This document shows positions 1 to 12,838 of a stretch of 64,000 nt of DNA, one piece after another. Each line of letters starts with the position of its first letter. Positions within the stretch are counted from its first letter, which is position 1. Source of the stretch: Ovis canadensis. Its lineage: Eukaryota; Chordata; Mammalia; Artiodactyla; Bovidae. The stretch is from assembly GCF_042477335.2 (NCBI RefSeq), contig NC_091262.1:1136001-1200000 (forward strand), given 5' to 3'. Position numbers and translations under genes: made by a program. The notes below the pieces were generated by a model. The model ran no database searches. It was given only the letters and a program-made list of their open reading frames with translations, and had not been told where the DNA came from.

Positions 1-3000
1 AGCAGGCTGCGCGAGGCTAGGAGACGCCACTGGCGCTTCCTGACCTCAGCTCCGCTCCTGCCTTACCTTTTCATCTAGGCCCCAGGCCTCCTTGGGGAGG
101 GCTTAGGGGCCGGTGGCTTGCACACTGCCAAGGGCTCCTGCAGAAAGAGCTCTGTGTAAGCGAAGGAAAGGGCTAGTGCAGGGCTGCTCCAGCGGTTGCT
201 TGGCCGCCCAGACTCAACGCTGCACGGAGTGCACCAGGCTCCCAGGGTCCCTGGCTGGGGTCTGCAGCCCTGCACACCCGGAGGCTGACTCCCTGGGCTC
301 CCAGCAGCTGCCTCACACACGTAGCTTCCCTAGCGCTCTCCTCCCCAGCAGAGACGTGTGCAGCTGGTTGGGGCCTGCCCTTGCGTGCCTGGGATCCCGC
401 CCACAGCCCCAGCTCAGGGCAAGCAGCCCCTGAGCCAAGACCTGCAGGAGGCGCAGAGCGCCCCCACCTGGAAGCCGAGTGAACAGCTGGCGGGGAGGCG
501 AGCCTCCTCGAGGGAAGAAGAGGCAGCCCAGCCACGTTTGGCTCAAGCTCTACTTGGCTGGAGCCGAGTGCGCCTCCAGGACGGCAGAGCTCCAGCCCTG
601 CTCAGAGGCCCGATCCGGCAGAGTTGCTGGCGCGAGGCTGCTCTGCCCTGGGCGAGCTTTGTCCAGACTTGCCTCGCTGGGAGGCTTCCTTCCCAGGAAG
701 GAACAGGCTGCGCGCTGCTGGGAGACGCCACTGGCGCCTTCCTGGCCTCAGCTCCGCTCCTGCCTTGCCTTTGCACCTAGGCCCCAGGCGTCCTTGGGGA
801 GGGCTTAGGGGCCGGTGGCTAGCACACTGCCAAGGGCTCCAGCAGGAAGAGCTCTGTGCGAGGGAAGGGAAGGGACAGTGCAGGGCTCCTCCAGCGGTTG
901 CTTGGCCTCCCAGACTCAGCGCCGCGCGGACTGCACCAGGCTCCCAGGGCCCCTGGCTGGGGTCTGCAGCCCCGCACACCCGGAGGCTGACTCCCTGGGC
1001 ACCCAGCAGCTGCCTCACACACGTAGCTTCCCTAGCGCTCTCCTCCCCAGCAGAGACGTGTGCAGCTGGTTGGGGCCTGCCCCTGCGTGCCTGGTTTCCC
1101 GCCAACAGCCCCAGCTCAGGGCAAGCAGCCCCTGAGCCAAGACCTGCAGGACGCGCAAAGCGCCCCCACCTGGAAGCCGAGTGAACAGCTGGCGGGGAGG
1201 CGAGCCTCCTCGAGGGAAGAAGAGGCAGCCCAGCCTCGTTTGGCTCAAGCCCTACTTGGCTGGAGGCGAGTGAGCCTCCAGGACGGCAGAGCTCCAGGTC
1301 TGCTCAGAGGCCCGATCTGGCAGAGTTGCTGGCGCGAGGCTGCTCTGCCCTGGTCGAGCTTTGCCCAGACTTGCCTCGCTGCTAGGCTTCCTGCCCAGGA
1401 AGGAGCAGGCTGCGCGAGGCTGGGAGACGCCACTGGCGCCTTCCTGGCCTCAGCTCCGCTCCTGCCTTGCCTTTGCACCTAGGCCCCAGGCGTCCTTGGG
1501 GAGGGCTTAGGGGCCGGTGGCTTGCACACTGCCAAGGGCTCCAGCAGGAAGAGCTCTGTGCGAGGGAAGGGAAGGGCTAGTGCAGGGCTCCTCCAGCGGT
1601 TGCTTGGCCGCCCAGACTCAGAGCCGCAGGGAGTGCACCAGGCTCCCAGGGCCCCTGGCTGGGGTCTGCAGCCCCGCACACCCGGAGGCTGACTCCCTGG
1701 GCGCCCAGCAGCTGCCTCACACACGTAGCTTCCCTAGCGCTCTCCTCCCCAGCAGAGACGTGTGCAGCTGGTTGGGGCATGCCCCTGCGTGCCTGGGCTC
1801 CCGCGCACAGCCCCAGCTCAGGGCAAGCAGCCCCTGAGCCAAGACCTGCAGGAGGCGCAGAGCGCCCCCACCTGGAAGCCGAGTGAACAGCTGGCGGGGA
1901 GGCGAGCCTCCTCGAGGGAAGAAGAGGCAGCCCAGACTAGTTTGGCTCAAGCCCTACTTAGCTGGAGCCGAGTGCGCCTCCAGGACGGCAGAGCTCCTGC
2001 TCTGCTCAGAGGCCCGATCTGGCAGAGTTGCTGGCGCGAGGCTGCTCTGCCCTAGGCGAGCCTTGCCCAGACTTGCCTCACTGCTAGGCTTCCTTCCCAG
2101 GAAGGAGCAGGCTGCGCGCGGCTGGGAGACGCCACTGGAGCCTTCCTGGCCTCAGCTCCGCTCCTGCCTTGCCTTTGCACCTAGGCCCCAGGCGTCCTTG
2201 GGGAGGGCTTAGGGGCCGGTGGCTTGCACACTGCCAAGGGCTCCAGCAGGAAGAGCTCTGTGTGAGCGAAGGAATGGGCTAGTGCAGGGCTCCTCCATCG
2301 GTTGCTTGGCCGCCCAGACTCAACGCTGCACGGAGTGCACCAGGCTCCCAGGGTCCCTGGCTGGGGTCTGCAGCCTCGCACACCCGGAGGCTGACTCCCT
2401 GGGCGCCCAGCAGCTGCCTCACACACGTAGCTTCCCTAGCGCTCTCCTCCCCAGCAGAGACGTGTGCAGCTGGTAGGGGCCTGCCCCTGCGTGCCTGGGC
2501 TCCCGCCCACAGCCCTAGCTCAGGGCAAGCAGCCCCTGAGCCAAGACCTGCAGGAGGCGCAGAGCACCCCCACCTGGAAGCCGAGTGAACAGCTGGCGGG
2601 GAGGCGAGCCTGCTCGAGGGAAGAAGAGGCAGCCCAGCCTCGTTTGGCTCAAGCCTTACTTGGCTGGAGGCGAGTGAGCCTCCAGGACGGCAGAGCTCCT
2701 GCTCTGCTCAGAGGCCCGATCAGGCAGAGTTGCTGGCGCGAGGCTGCTCTGCCCTGGGCGAGCCTTGCCCAGACTTGCCTCGCTGCTAGGCTTCCTGCCC
2801 AGGAAGGAGCAGGCTGCGCGAGGCTGGGAGACGCCACTGGCGCCTTCCTGGCCTCAGCTCCGCTCCTGCCTTGCCTTTGCACCTAGGCCCCAGGCGTCCT
2901 TGGGGAGGGCTTAGGGGCCGGTGGCTTGCACACTGCCAAGGGCTCCAGCAGGAAGAGCTCTGTGCGAGGGAAGGGAAGGGCTAGTGCAGGGCTCCTCCAG

Positions 3001-6000
3001 CGGTTGCTTGGCCGCCCAGACTCAGCGCCGCACGGAGTGCACCAGGCTCCCAGGGGCCCTGGCTGGGGTCTGCAGCCCTGCACACCCGGAGGCTGACTCC
3101 CTGGGCGCCCAGCAGCTGCCTCACACACGTAGCCTCCCTAGCGCTCTCCTCCCCAGCAGAGACGTGTGCAGCTGGTTGGGGCCTGCCCCTGCGTGCCTGG
3201 GCTCCCGCCCACAGCCCCAGCTCAGGGCAAGCAGCCCCTGAGCCAAAACTTGCAGGAGGCGCCGAGTGCCCCCACCTGGAAGCCGAGTGAACAGCTGGCG
3301 GGGAGGCGAGCCTGCTCGAGGGAAGAAGAGGCAGCCCAGCCTCGTTTGGCTCAAGCCTTACTTGGCTGGAGGCGAGTGAGCCTCCAGGACGGCAGAGCTC
3401 CAGCTCTGCTCAGAGGCCCGATCAGGCAGAGTTGTTAGCGCGAGGCTGCTCTGCCCTGGGCGAGCCTTGCCAGACTTGCCTCGCTGCTAGGCTTCCTGCC
3501 CAGGAATGAGCAGGCTGTGCGAGGCTGGGAGACGCCACTGGCGCCTTCCTGACCTCAGCTCCGCTCCTGCCTTGCCTTTGCACCTAGGCCCCAGGCGTCC
3601 TTGGGGAGGGCTTAGGGGCCGGTGGCTTGCACACTGCCAAGGACTCCAGCAGGAAGAGCTCTGTGTGAGCGAAGGAATGGGCTAGTGCAGGGCTCCTCCA
3701 TCGGTTGCTTGGCCGCCCAGACTCAACGCTGCACGGAGTGCACCAGGCTCCCAGGGTCCCTGGCTGGGGTCTGCAGCCTCGCACACCCGGAGGCTGACTC
3801 CCTGGGCGCCCAGCAGCTGCCTCACACACGTAGCTTCCCTAGCGCTCTCCTCCCCAGCAGAGACGTGTGCAGCTGGTAGGGGCCTGCCCCTGCGTGCCTG
3901 GGCTCCCGCCCACAGCCCTAGCTCAGGGCAAGCAGCCCCTGAGCCAAGACCTGCAGGAGGCGCAGAGCACCCCCACCTGGAAGCCGAGTGATCAGCTGGC
4001 GGGGAGGCAAGCCTGCTCGAGGGAAGAAGAGGCAGCCCAGCCTCGTTTGGCTCAAGCCTTACTTGGCTGGAGGCGAGTGAGCCTCCAGGACGGCAGAGCT
4101 CCTGCTCTGCTCAGAGGACCGATCAGGCAGAGTTGCTGGCGCGAGGCTGCTCTGCCCTGGGCGAGCCTTGCCCAGACTTGCCTCGCTGCTAGGCTTCCTT
4201 CCCAGGAAGGAGCAGGCTGCACGCTGCTAGGAGACGCCACTGGCGCCTTCCTGATCACAGCTCCGCTCCTTCCTTGCCTTTGCACCTAGGCCCCAGGCGA
4301 CCTTGTGGAGGGCTTAGGGGCCGGTGGCTTGCACACTGCCAAGGGCTCCAGCAGGAAGAGCTCTGTGTGAGCGAAGGAAAGGGCTAGTGCAGGGCTCCTC
4401 CAGCGGTTGCTTGGCACCCAGACTCAACGCTGCACGGAGTGCACCAGGCTCCCCGGGTCCCTGGCTGGGGTCTGCAGCCCCGCACACCCGGAGGCTGACT
4501 CCCTGGGCGCCCAGCAGCTGCCTCACACACGTAGCTTCCCTAGCACGCTCCTCCCCAACAGAGACGTGTGCAGCTGGTTGGGGCCTGCCCCTGCGTGCCT
4601 GGGCTCCCGCCCACAGTCCCAGCTCAGGGCAACCAGCCCCTGAGCCAAGAACTGCAGGAGGCGCAGAGCGCCCCCACCTGGAAGCCGAGTGAACAGCTGG
4701 CGGGGAGGCGAGCCTGCTCGAGGGAAGAAGAGGCAGCCCAGCCTCGTTTGGCTCAAGCTCTACTTGGCTGGAGCCGAGTGCGCCTCCAGGATGGCAGAGC
4801 TCCAGCCCTGCTCAGAGGCCCGATCTGGCAGAGTTGCTTGAGCGAGGCTGCTCTTCCCTGAGCGAGCTTTGTCCAGACTTGCCTCGCTGCTAGGCTTCCT
4901 TCCCAGGAAGGAGCAGGCTGCACGCTGCTGGGAGACGCCACTGGCGCCTTCCTGGCCTCAGCTCCGCTCCTGCCTTGCCTTTGCACCTAGGCCCCAGGCG
5001 TCCTTGGGGAAGGCTTAGGGGCCGGTGGCTAGCACACTGCCAAGGGCTCCAGCAGGAAGAGCTCTGTGCGAGGGAAGGGAAGGGCTAGTGCAGGGCTCCT
5101 CCAGCGGTTGCTTGGCCGCCCAGACTCAGCGCCGAACGGAGTGCACCAGCCTCCCAGGGCCCGTGGCTCTTCTCTGCAGCCCCGCACACCTGGAGGCTGA
5201 CTCCCTGGGCGCCCAGCAGCTGCCTCACACACGTAGCTTCCCTAGCGCTCTCCTCCCCAGCAGAGACGTGTGCAGCTGGTTGGGGCCTGCCCCTGCGTGC
5301 CTGGGCTCCCGCCCACAGCCCCACCTCAGCGCAAGCAGCCCCTGAGCCAAGACCTGCAGGAAGCGCAGAGCGCCCCCACCTGGAAGCCGAGTGAACAGCT
5401 GGCGGGGAGGCGAGCCTCCTCGAGGGAAGAAGAGGCAGCCCAGCCTAGTTCGGCTCAAGCCCTACTTGGCTGGAGCCGAGTGAGCCTCCAGGACGGCAGA
5501 GCTCCAGCTCTGCTCAGAGGCCCGATCTGGCAGAGTTGCTGGCGCGAGGCTGCTCTGCCCTGGGCGAGCCTTGCCCAGACTTGCCTCGCTGCTAGGCTTC
5601 CTGCCAAGAAGGAGCAGGCTGCGCGAGGCTGGGAGACGCCACTGGCGCCTTCCTGGCCTCAGCTCCGCTCCTGCCTTGCCTTTGCACCTAGGCCCCAGGC
5701 GTCCTTGGGGAGGGCTTAGGGGCCGGTGGCTTGCACACTGCCAAGGTCTCCAGCAGGAAGAGCTCTGTGCAAGGGAAGGGAAGGGCTAGTGCAGGGCTCC
5801 TCCAGCGGTTGCTTGGCTGCCCAGACTCAGCGCTGCACGGAGTGCACCAAGCTCCCAGGGCCCCTGGCTGGGGTCTGCAGCCTCGCACACCCGGAGGCTG
5901 ACTCCCTGGGCGCCCAGCAGCTGCCTCACACACGTAGTTTCCCTAGCGCTCTCCTCCCCAGCAGAGACGTGTGCAGCTGGTTGGGGCCTGCCCCTGCGTG

Positions 6001-6470
6001 CCTGGGCTCCCGCCCACAGCCCCAGCTCAGGGCAAGCAGCCCCTGAGCCAAGACCTGCAGGAGGCGCAGAGCGCCCCCACCTGGAAGCCGAGTGAACAGC
6101 TGGCGGGGAGGCGAGCCTGCTCGAGGGGAGAAGAGACAGCCCAGCCTCGTTTGGCTCAAGCCCTACTTGGCTGGAGCCGAGTGAGCCTCCAGGACGGCAG
6201 AGCTCCAGCTCTGCTCAGAGGCCCGATCTGGCAGAGTTGCTGGCGCGAGGCTGCTCTGCCCTGGGCGAGCCTTGCCCAGACTTTCCTCGCTGCTAGGTTT
6301 CCTGCCCAGGAAGGAGCAGGCTGCGCGAGGCTGGGAGACGCCACTGGCGCCTTCCTCGCCTCAGCTCCCCTCCTGCCTTGCCTTTTCACGTAGGCCCCAG
6401 GCGTCCTTGGGGAGCTCATAGGGGCCGATGTCTTGTAACTGCCAAGGGCTCCAGCAGGAAGAGCTCTGTG
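1..6470 (+). repeat. Subtype A monomers with a partial ~1,403 bp dimer pattern
   Basis: These monomers share subtype A diagnostics: CAGCAGCTGCCTCACACACG at the middle box, GAGACGTGTGCAGCTGG after the CCCCAG tract, and GAAGCCGAGTGAACAGCTGG later in the unit. Alternate units are more alike than neighbours. For example, the monomers beginning near 2183 and 3586 share CTCCATCGG, where neighbours have CTCCAGCGG, as well as GCGAAGGAATGGG and GCAGCTGGTAGGGG. The spacing is about 1,403 bp, which points to local amplification of a dimer. A 1-2 base wobble in length comes from scattered indels. The switch towards subtype B happens inside the monomer that starts at 6392. Confidence 0.8.
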
Positions 6471-9400
6471 CGAGGGAAGGGAAGGGCTAGAGCAGGGCTC
6501 CTCCAGCGGTTCCTTGGCCGCCCCGACTCAGCGCCGCACGGAGTGCACCAGGCTGCCAGGGTCCCTGGCTGTGGTCTGCAGACCCGCACACACGGAGGCT
6601 GGTTCCTTTGGCGCCAAGCAAGTGCATGACAGACATAGGTTCCCTAGCACTATCCTCCCCAGCACAGACATACACAGGTGGTTGCGGCCTGAACCTGCGT
6701 GTCTGGGTTCCCGCACACAGCCCCAACTCAGGGAAGCCACCGCCGAGGCAAGACCTGCTGGAGGAGCCCTGCTCCCCCGTCTGATTGGCGAGTGCACAGC
6801 CAGCAGGGAAGCGAGCCCCCACGGGGGAAGAGGAGGCAGCCCAGCCTCGTCAAGTGGAAAGCCCTGCTTGCCCGGAGCCTAGTGAGCCGCCAGTAAGGCA
6901 GAGCTCTAGCTCTGCTCAGAGGCCCGATCTGGCAGAGTTCCTGTCGCGAGGCTGCTCTGCCATGGGCGAGCCTTGCCCAGACTTGCCTTGATTTTAGACT
7001 CCCTCCCCAGGAAGGAGCAGGCTGCGCGTGGCTGGGAGATGCCAATGGAGCCTTCCTGGCCTCAGCTCTGCTCCTGCCTTGCCTTTGCACCTAGGCCCCA
7101 GGCGTCCTAGGGCAGGGCTTAGGGGCTGGTGGGTTGCACACTGCCAAGGGGGCCGGCAGTAAGAGCTCTGTCAGAGGGAAGGGAAGGGCACCTGCATGGC
7201 TCCTCCAGCGGTTGCTTGGCCGCCCAGACTCTACACCGCACGGAGAGCACCAGGCTCCCAGGGCCATGGCTGGGTTCTGCAGCCCCGAAAACCCGGAAGC
7301 TGACTCCCTGGGCGCCCAGCAAGTGCATGACAGACGTAGGTTCCCTAGCACTCTCCTCCCCAGGAGAGACATGTGCCGGTGGTTGGGGCCTGATCCTGCG
7401 TGTCTGGGTACCCGCCCACAGCCCCAACTCAGTGGAAACAGCTCCTGAGGCAAGACCTGCTGGAGGAGCCCTGTGCCCCCGCCTGATCGGCGAGTGCACA
7501 GCCAGCAGGGAAGTGAGGCTCCTCGGGGGAAGACGAGGCAGCACAGCCCCCTCAAGCTGAAAGCCCTGCTTGCCCGGAGCTAAGTGAGCCTCCAGTACAG
7601 CACAGCTATAGCACTTCTCAGAAGCCCGATCTGGCAGAGTTACTGGCGCGAGGCTTCTCTGCCATGGGCGAGCCTTGCCCAGACTTACCTTGCTTTTACA
7701 CTCCCTCCCCAGGAAGGGGCAGGATGCGTGCTCGAGGCTGGGAGAAGCCCCTGGCGCCTTCCTGGGCTCAGCTCAGCTCCTCCCTTGCCTTTGAACCTAG
7801 CCCCCAGGGGTCCTTGGGGAGTGCTTAGGGACTGGTGGATTGCACACTGCCAAGGGCTCCAGCAGTGAGAGCTCTGTCCGACGGAAGGGAAGGGCGGGTG
7901 CAGGGCTCCTCCAGCGGTTGCTTGGCCGCGCAGACTAAGCGCCACACGTAGAGCACCAGGCTCCCAGGGCCCCTGGCTTGAGTCTGCAGCCCTGCACACC
8001 CGGAGGCTGACTCCGTGGACGCCCAGCAAGTCCATGACAGACGTAGGTTCCCTAGCACTCTCCTCCCCAGCAGAGACATGTGCCGGTGGTTCGGGCCTGA
8101 TCCTGCGTGTCTGGGTACCCGCCCACAGCCCCAACTCAGTGGAAATAGCTCCTGAGGCAAGACCTGCTGGAGGAGACCTGTGCCCCCACCTGATCGGGGA
8201 GTGCACAGCCAGCAGGGAAGTGAGGCTCCTCGGGGGAAGACGAGGCAGCACAGCCCCGTCAAGCTGAAAGCCCTGCTTGCCCGGAGCTAAGTGAGCCTCC
8301 AGTACAGCAGAGCTCTAGCTCTTCTCAGAAGCCCGATCTGGCAGAGTTCCTGTCGGAGGCTGCTCTGCCATGGGCGAGCCTTGCCCAGACTTGCCTTGCT
8401 TTTAGGCACCCTCCCCAGGAAGGAGCAGGCTGCGCGAGGTTGGGAGATGCCACTGGCGCCTTCCTGGCCTCCGCTCTGCTCCTGCCTTGCCTTTGCACCT
8501 AGGCCCCAGGCGTCCGAGAGCTGGGCTTAGGGGCTTGTGGGTTGCACAATGCCAAGGGCGCCGGCAGTGAGAGCTCTGTCAGAGGGAAGGGAAGGGCACC
8601 TGCAGGGCTCCTCCAGCGGTTCCTTGGCCGCCAAGACTCAGCGCCTCACGAAGAGCACCAGGCTCCCAGGGCCCCTGGCTGGGGTCTGCAGCCCCGCACA
8701 ACTGGAGGCTGACTCCGTGGGTGCCCAGCAAGTGCATCACAGACGAAGGTTCCCTAGCACTCTCCTCCCCAGCACAGACATGTGCCGGTGGTTGGGGCCT
8801 GATCCTGCCTGTCTCGGTTGCCGCCCACAGACCCAACTCAGGGAAGAAGCCCCTGAGGCAAAACCTGCTGGAGGAGCCCTGCGCCCCCGCCTGATCGGCG
8901 AGTGCACAGCCAGCAGGGAAGCGAGCCTCCTCTCGGGAAGAGGAGGCAGCCCAGCGCCGTCAAGCTGAAAGACCTGCTTGCCCAGGCCAAGTGCGCCTCC
9001 AGTACAGCAGAGCTCTAGCTCTGCTCAGAGGCCCGATCTGGCAGAGTTACTGGCGCGAGGCTTCTCTGCCAAGGGCCAGCCTTGTCCAGACTTTCCTTGC
9101 TTTCAGGCTCCCTCCCCAGGAAGGAGCAGGCTGCGCGAGGCTGGGAGAAGCCACTGGCGCCTTCCTGGGCTCAGCTCCGCTCCTCCCGTGCCTTTGAACC
9201 TAGGCCCCAGGAGTCCTTGTGGAGTGCTTAGGGGCTGGTGCATTGCCCACTGCCAGGGGCTCCAGCAGTGAGAGCTCTGTCAGACGGAAGGGAAGGGCGG
9301 TAGCAGGGCTCCTCCAGCGGTTGCTTGGCGCCAAGACTCAGCGCCTCACGAAGAGCACCAGGCTCCCAGGGCCATGGCTGGGTTCTGCAGCCCCGAAAAC

Positions 9401-11307
9401 CCGGAAGCTGACTCCGTGGGCGCCCAGCAAGTGCATGACAGACGTAGGTTCCCTAGCACTCTCCTCCCCAGGAGAGACATGTGCCGGTGGTTGGGGCCTG
9501 ATCCTGCGTGTCTGGGTACCCGCCCACAGCCCCAACTCAGTGGAAACAGCTCCTGAGGCAAGACCTGCTGGAGGAGCCCTGTGCCCCCGCCTGATCGGCG
9601 AGTGCACAGCCAGCAGGGAAGTGAGGCTCCTCGGGGGAAGACGAGGCAGCACAGCCCCCTCAAGCTGAAAGCCCTGCTTGCCCGGAGCTAAGTGAGCCTC
9701 CAGTACAGCACAGCTATAGCACTTCTCAGAAGTCCGATCTGGCAGAGTTACTGGCGCGAGGCTTCTCTGCCATGGGAGAGCCTTGCCCAGACTTACCTTG
9801 CTTTTACACTCCCTCCCCAGGAAGGGGCAGGATGCGTGCTCCAGGCTGGGAGAAGCCACTGGCGCCTCCCTCTGCTCAGCTCCGCTCCTCCCTTGCCTTT
9901 GAACCTAGCCCCCAGGGGTCCTTGGGGAGTGCTTAGGGACTGGTGGATTGCACACTGCCAAGGGCTCCAGCAGTGAGAGCTCTGTCCGACGGAAGGGAAG
10001 GGCGGGTGCAGGGCTCCTCCAGCGGTTGCTTGGCCGCGCAGACTAAGCGCCACACGTAGAGCACCAGGCTCCCAGGGCCCCTGGCTTGAGTCTGCAGCCC
10101 TGCACACCCGGAGGCTGACTCCGTGGACGCCCAGCAAGTCCATGACAGACGTAGGTTCCCTAGCACTCTCCTCCCCAGCAGAGACATGTGCCGGTGGTTC
10201 GGGCCTGATCCTGCGTGTCTGGGTACCCGCCCACAGCCCCAACTCAGTGGAAATAGCTCCTGAGGCAAGACCTGCTGGAGGAGACCTGTGCCCCCACCTG
10301 ATCGGGGAGTGCACAGCCAGCAGGGAAGTGAGGCTCCTCGGGGGAAGACGAGGCAGCACAGCCCCGTCAAGCTGAAAGCCCTGCAGCCCAGGCCAAGTGC
10401 CCCTCCAGTACTGCAGATCTCTAGCTCTGCTCAGAAGCCCGATCTGGCAGAGTTCCTAGCGCGAGGCTGCTCTGGTTAGGGCGATCGTTGCCCAGACTTT
10501 CCTTGCTTTTAGGCTCCCTCCCCAGGAAGGACAGGGTGCGCAAGGCTGGGAGACGCCACTGGCGCCTTCCTGGCCTCAGCTCCGCTCCTGCCTTGCCTTT
10601 GCACCTAGGCCCCAGGCGTCCTTGGGGAGGGCTTAGGGGCTGGTGGGTTGCACACTTCCAAGGGCTCCAGCAGTGAGAGCTCTGTCAGACGGAAGGGAAG
10701 GGCGGCTGCAGGGCTCCTCCAGCGGTTGCTTGGCCGCCCAGACTCAGGGCCACACGGAGAGCCCCAGGCTCCCAGGGCCCCTGGCTGGGGTCTGCAGCCC
10801 CGCACACCTGGAGGCTGACTCCGTGGGCGCCCAGCAAGTGCATGACAGACGTAGGTTCCCTAGCACTCTCCTCCCCAGCACAGACATGTGCTGGTGTTTG
10901 GGGCCTGATCCTGCGTGTCTGGGTTCCCGCCCACAGCCCCAACTCAGGGAAGCAGCCCCTGAGGCAAGACCTGCTGGAGGAGCCCTGCGCCCCCGCCTGA
11001 TTGGCGAATGCACAGCCAGCAGGGAAGGGAGCCTCCTCGGGGGAAGAGAAGGCAGCCCAGCCCCGTCAAGCTGAAAGCCCTGCTTGCCCGAGCCAAGTGT
11101 GCCTCCAGTACAGCAGAGCTCGAGCTCTGCTCAGAGGCCCGATCTGGCAGAGTTGCTGGCGCGAGGCTGCTCTGCCGTGGGCGAACCTTGCCCAGACTTG
11201 CCTTGCTTTTATGCTCCCTCCTCAGGAAGGAGCAGGCTGCGCGAGGCTGGTAGACACCACAGGCGCCTTCCCGGCCTCAGCTCCGCTCCTGCCTTGCCTT
11301 TGCACCT
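6470..11307 (+). repeat. Subtype B monomers of block 1
   Basis: From about 6,550 the middle box becomes CAGCAAGTGCATGACAGACG (CCAAGCAAG in the first unit), followed by ACATGTGC..GTGGTT and GGCGAGTGCACAGCCAGCA. These are the subtype B diagnostics that also dominate block 2. Units here differ from each other by more substitutions than those in the block 2 core, and some end in TTTGAACCTAG instead of TTTGCACCTAG. The array returns to A-like sequence near 11,308. Confidence 0.78.
7240..10385 (+). repeat. 2,108 bp trimer duplication inside block 1
   Basis: Sequence from about 7,240 to 8,280 reappears at about 9,350 to 10,385 with an offset of exactly 2,108 bp and only a few substitutions. The shared markers include the unusual GAAGCTGACTCC plus GGTTCTGCAGCC block, the TTTTACACTCCCTCCCC block, and the later CTTGAGTCTGCAGCC with GTGGACGCCCAGCAAG. 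The offset equals three monomers, so this is a local three-monomer duplication by unequal exchange. The intervening monomer (8,501-9,202) is less similar. Confidence 0.75.
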
Positions 11308-12798
11308 AGGCCCCCGGCGTCCTTGGGGAAGGCTTAGGGGCCTGTGGCTTGCACACTGCCAAGGACTCCAGCAGGGAGAGCTCTGCTAGAGCGAAGGGTA
11401 GGGCAAGTGCAGGGCTCCTCCAGTGGTTGCTTGGCCGACCAGACTCAGCGCCTCACAGAGTGCACTAGGCTCCCAGGGCCCCTGGCTGGGGTCTGCAGCC
11501 CTGCACACCTGGAGGCTGACTCCCTGGGCGCCCAGCAGCTGCCTCACACACGTAGCTTCCCTAGCGGTCTCCTCCCCAGTAGAGAGGTGTGCAGCAGGTT
11601 GTGGCCTGCCCCTGCGTGCCTGGGCTCCCGCCCACAGCCCCAGCTCAGGGCAAGCATCCCCTGAGCCAAGACCAGCCGGAGGCGCAGAGCTCCCAGCGTT
11701 GAAACCGAGTGATCAGCATGAGGGAGGCGAGCCTCCTCGAGGGAAGTAGAGGCAGCCCAGCCGAGTGCGGCTCAAGCCCTGCTTGGCTGGATCCGAGCGC
11801 GCCTCCAGTATGGCAGAGCTCCAGCTCTGCTCAGAGGCCTCATGTGGCAGAGTTGCTGGCGCGAGGCTGCTCTACCCTGGGCGAGCCTTGCCCAGACTTG
11901 CCTCACTGCTAGGCTTCCTGCCCAGGAAGGAGCAGGCTGCGTGAGCCTGGGAGACGCCACTGGCGCCTTCCTGACCTCAGCTCCGCATCTGCCTTGCCTT
12001 TGAACCTAGACCCCTGGCGTCCGTGGGTAGTGCTTAGGGGCCGGTGGCTTGCATACTGCCAAGGGCTCAGGCAGGGAGAGCTCTGTGAGAGGGAAGGGAA
12101 GGGCAAGTGCAGGGCTCCTTCAGCGGTTGCTTGGTCGCCCAGACTCAGCGCCGCACGAAGAACCGCACCTCCCAGGGCCACTGGCTGGGGTCTCCAGCCT
12201 GGCATACCTGGAGGCTGACTCCGTGGGTGCCCATCAGCTGCCTCTCACACGTCGTTCCCTTGCGGTCTCCTCTCCAGCAGAGACGTGTGCAGGTGGTTGG
12301 GTCCTGCACCTGTGTGTCTGGGCTCCCGCCCACAGCCCCAGCTCAGGGGAAGCAGCCCCTGATCCTAGACCAGAATGAGGGGCAGGGAGCCGGCGCCTGG
12401 AAGCCGAGTGAACAGCATGCGGGAATCGAGCTTCCTAGGGGGAAGACGAAGCAGCCCAGCCGCCTTAGGCTGCAAGCCCTTCTTCGGTGGAGTCGAGTGC
12501 GCCTCCAGGATGGCAGAGCTCCAGCTCTGCTCAGAGGCCCGATCTGGCAGAGTTCCTGGCGCGAGGCTACTCTGCCCTGGGCGAACCCTGCCCAGACTTG
12601 CCTCTCTGCTAGGCTTCCTACCCAGGAAGGAGCAGCCTTTGCGAAGTTGGGTGACGCTACTGGCGCCTTCCTGGCCTCAGCTCCACTCCTGCATTGCCTT
12701 TGCACCTAGGCCCCAGGCGTCCTTTGGGAGGCCTTAGGGGCCGGTGGGTTCCACACTGCCAAGGGCTCCCATAGTGAGAGGTCTGTTCAAGGGAAGGG
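11308..12798 (+). repeat. Diverged A-like monomers at the right edge of block 1
   Basis: Two full units and a stub. The first carries CAGCAGCTGCCTCACACACG, the A-type middle box. The second is strongly diverged, with CATCAGCTGCCTCTCACACG and GTCGTTCCC. The last unit ends near 12,798, where GGAAGGGATGGG leaves the satellite and enters unrelated sequence. Divergence at an array edge is expected, because edge units take part in fewer unequal exchanges. Confidence 0.78.
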
Positions 12799-12838
12799 AT
12801 GGGTATATTTGGAGTACAATCCTGTATCAGATGTGAGG

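Larger units (their letters stand above)
1..12798 (+). repeat. Satellite block 1, ~701 bp GC-rich tandem monomer (bovid satellite II-like)
   Basis: Head-to-tail tandem array. Using the conserved anchor AGGCCCCAGG as phase zero, monomers begin near 77, 779, 1481, 2183, 2885, 3586, 4288, 4989, 5690, 6392, 7093, 7799, 8501, 9202, 9907, 10607, 11308, 12008 and 12708, so the period is 699-706 bp. Each monomer carries the same ordered landmarks: the G-rich GGGGAGGGCTTAGGGG run, a CACACTGCCAAGGGC box, a CCAGCGGTTGCTTGG box, a CTCTCCTCCCCAGCA box and a GAGGCCCGATCTGGCAGAG box. Monomer length and high GC fit the bovine 1.723 satellite (satellite II); that name is recalled, not searched. The array stops at about monomer position 90, just before telomere-like DNA. 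Open frames on both strands are a by-product of GC-rich sequence. Confidence 0.93.

Noticed and set aside
1..12798. Dozens of overlapping open frames of 60-220 codons on both strands, repeated every ~700 bases
   Set aside because: They overlap in several frames on both strands, lack any domain or consistent start, and follow the satellite monomer with its indels. GC-rich DNA with few stops explains them.
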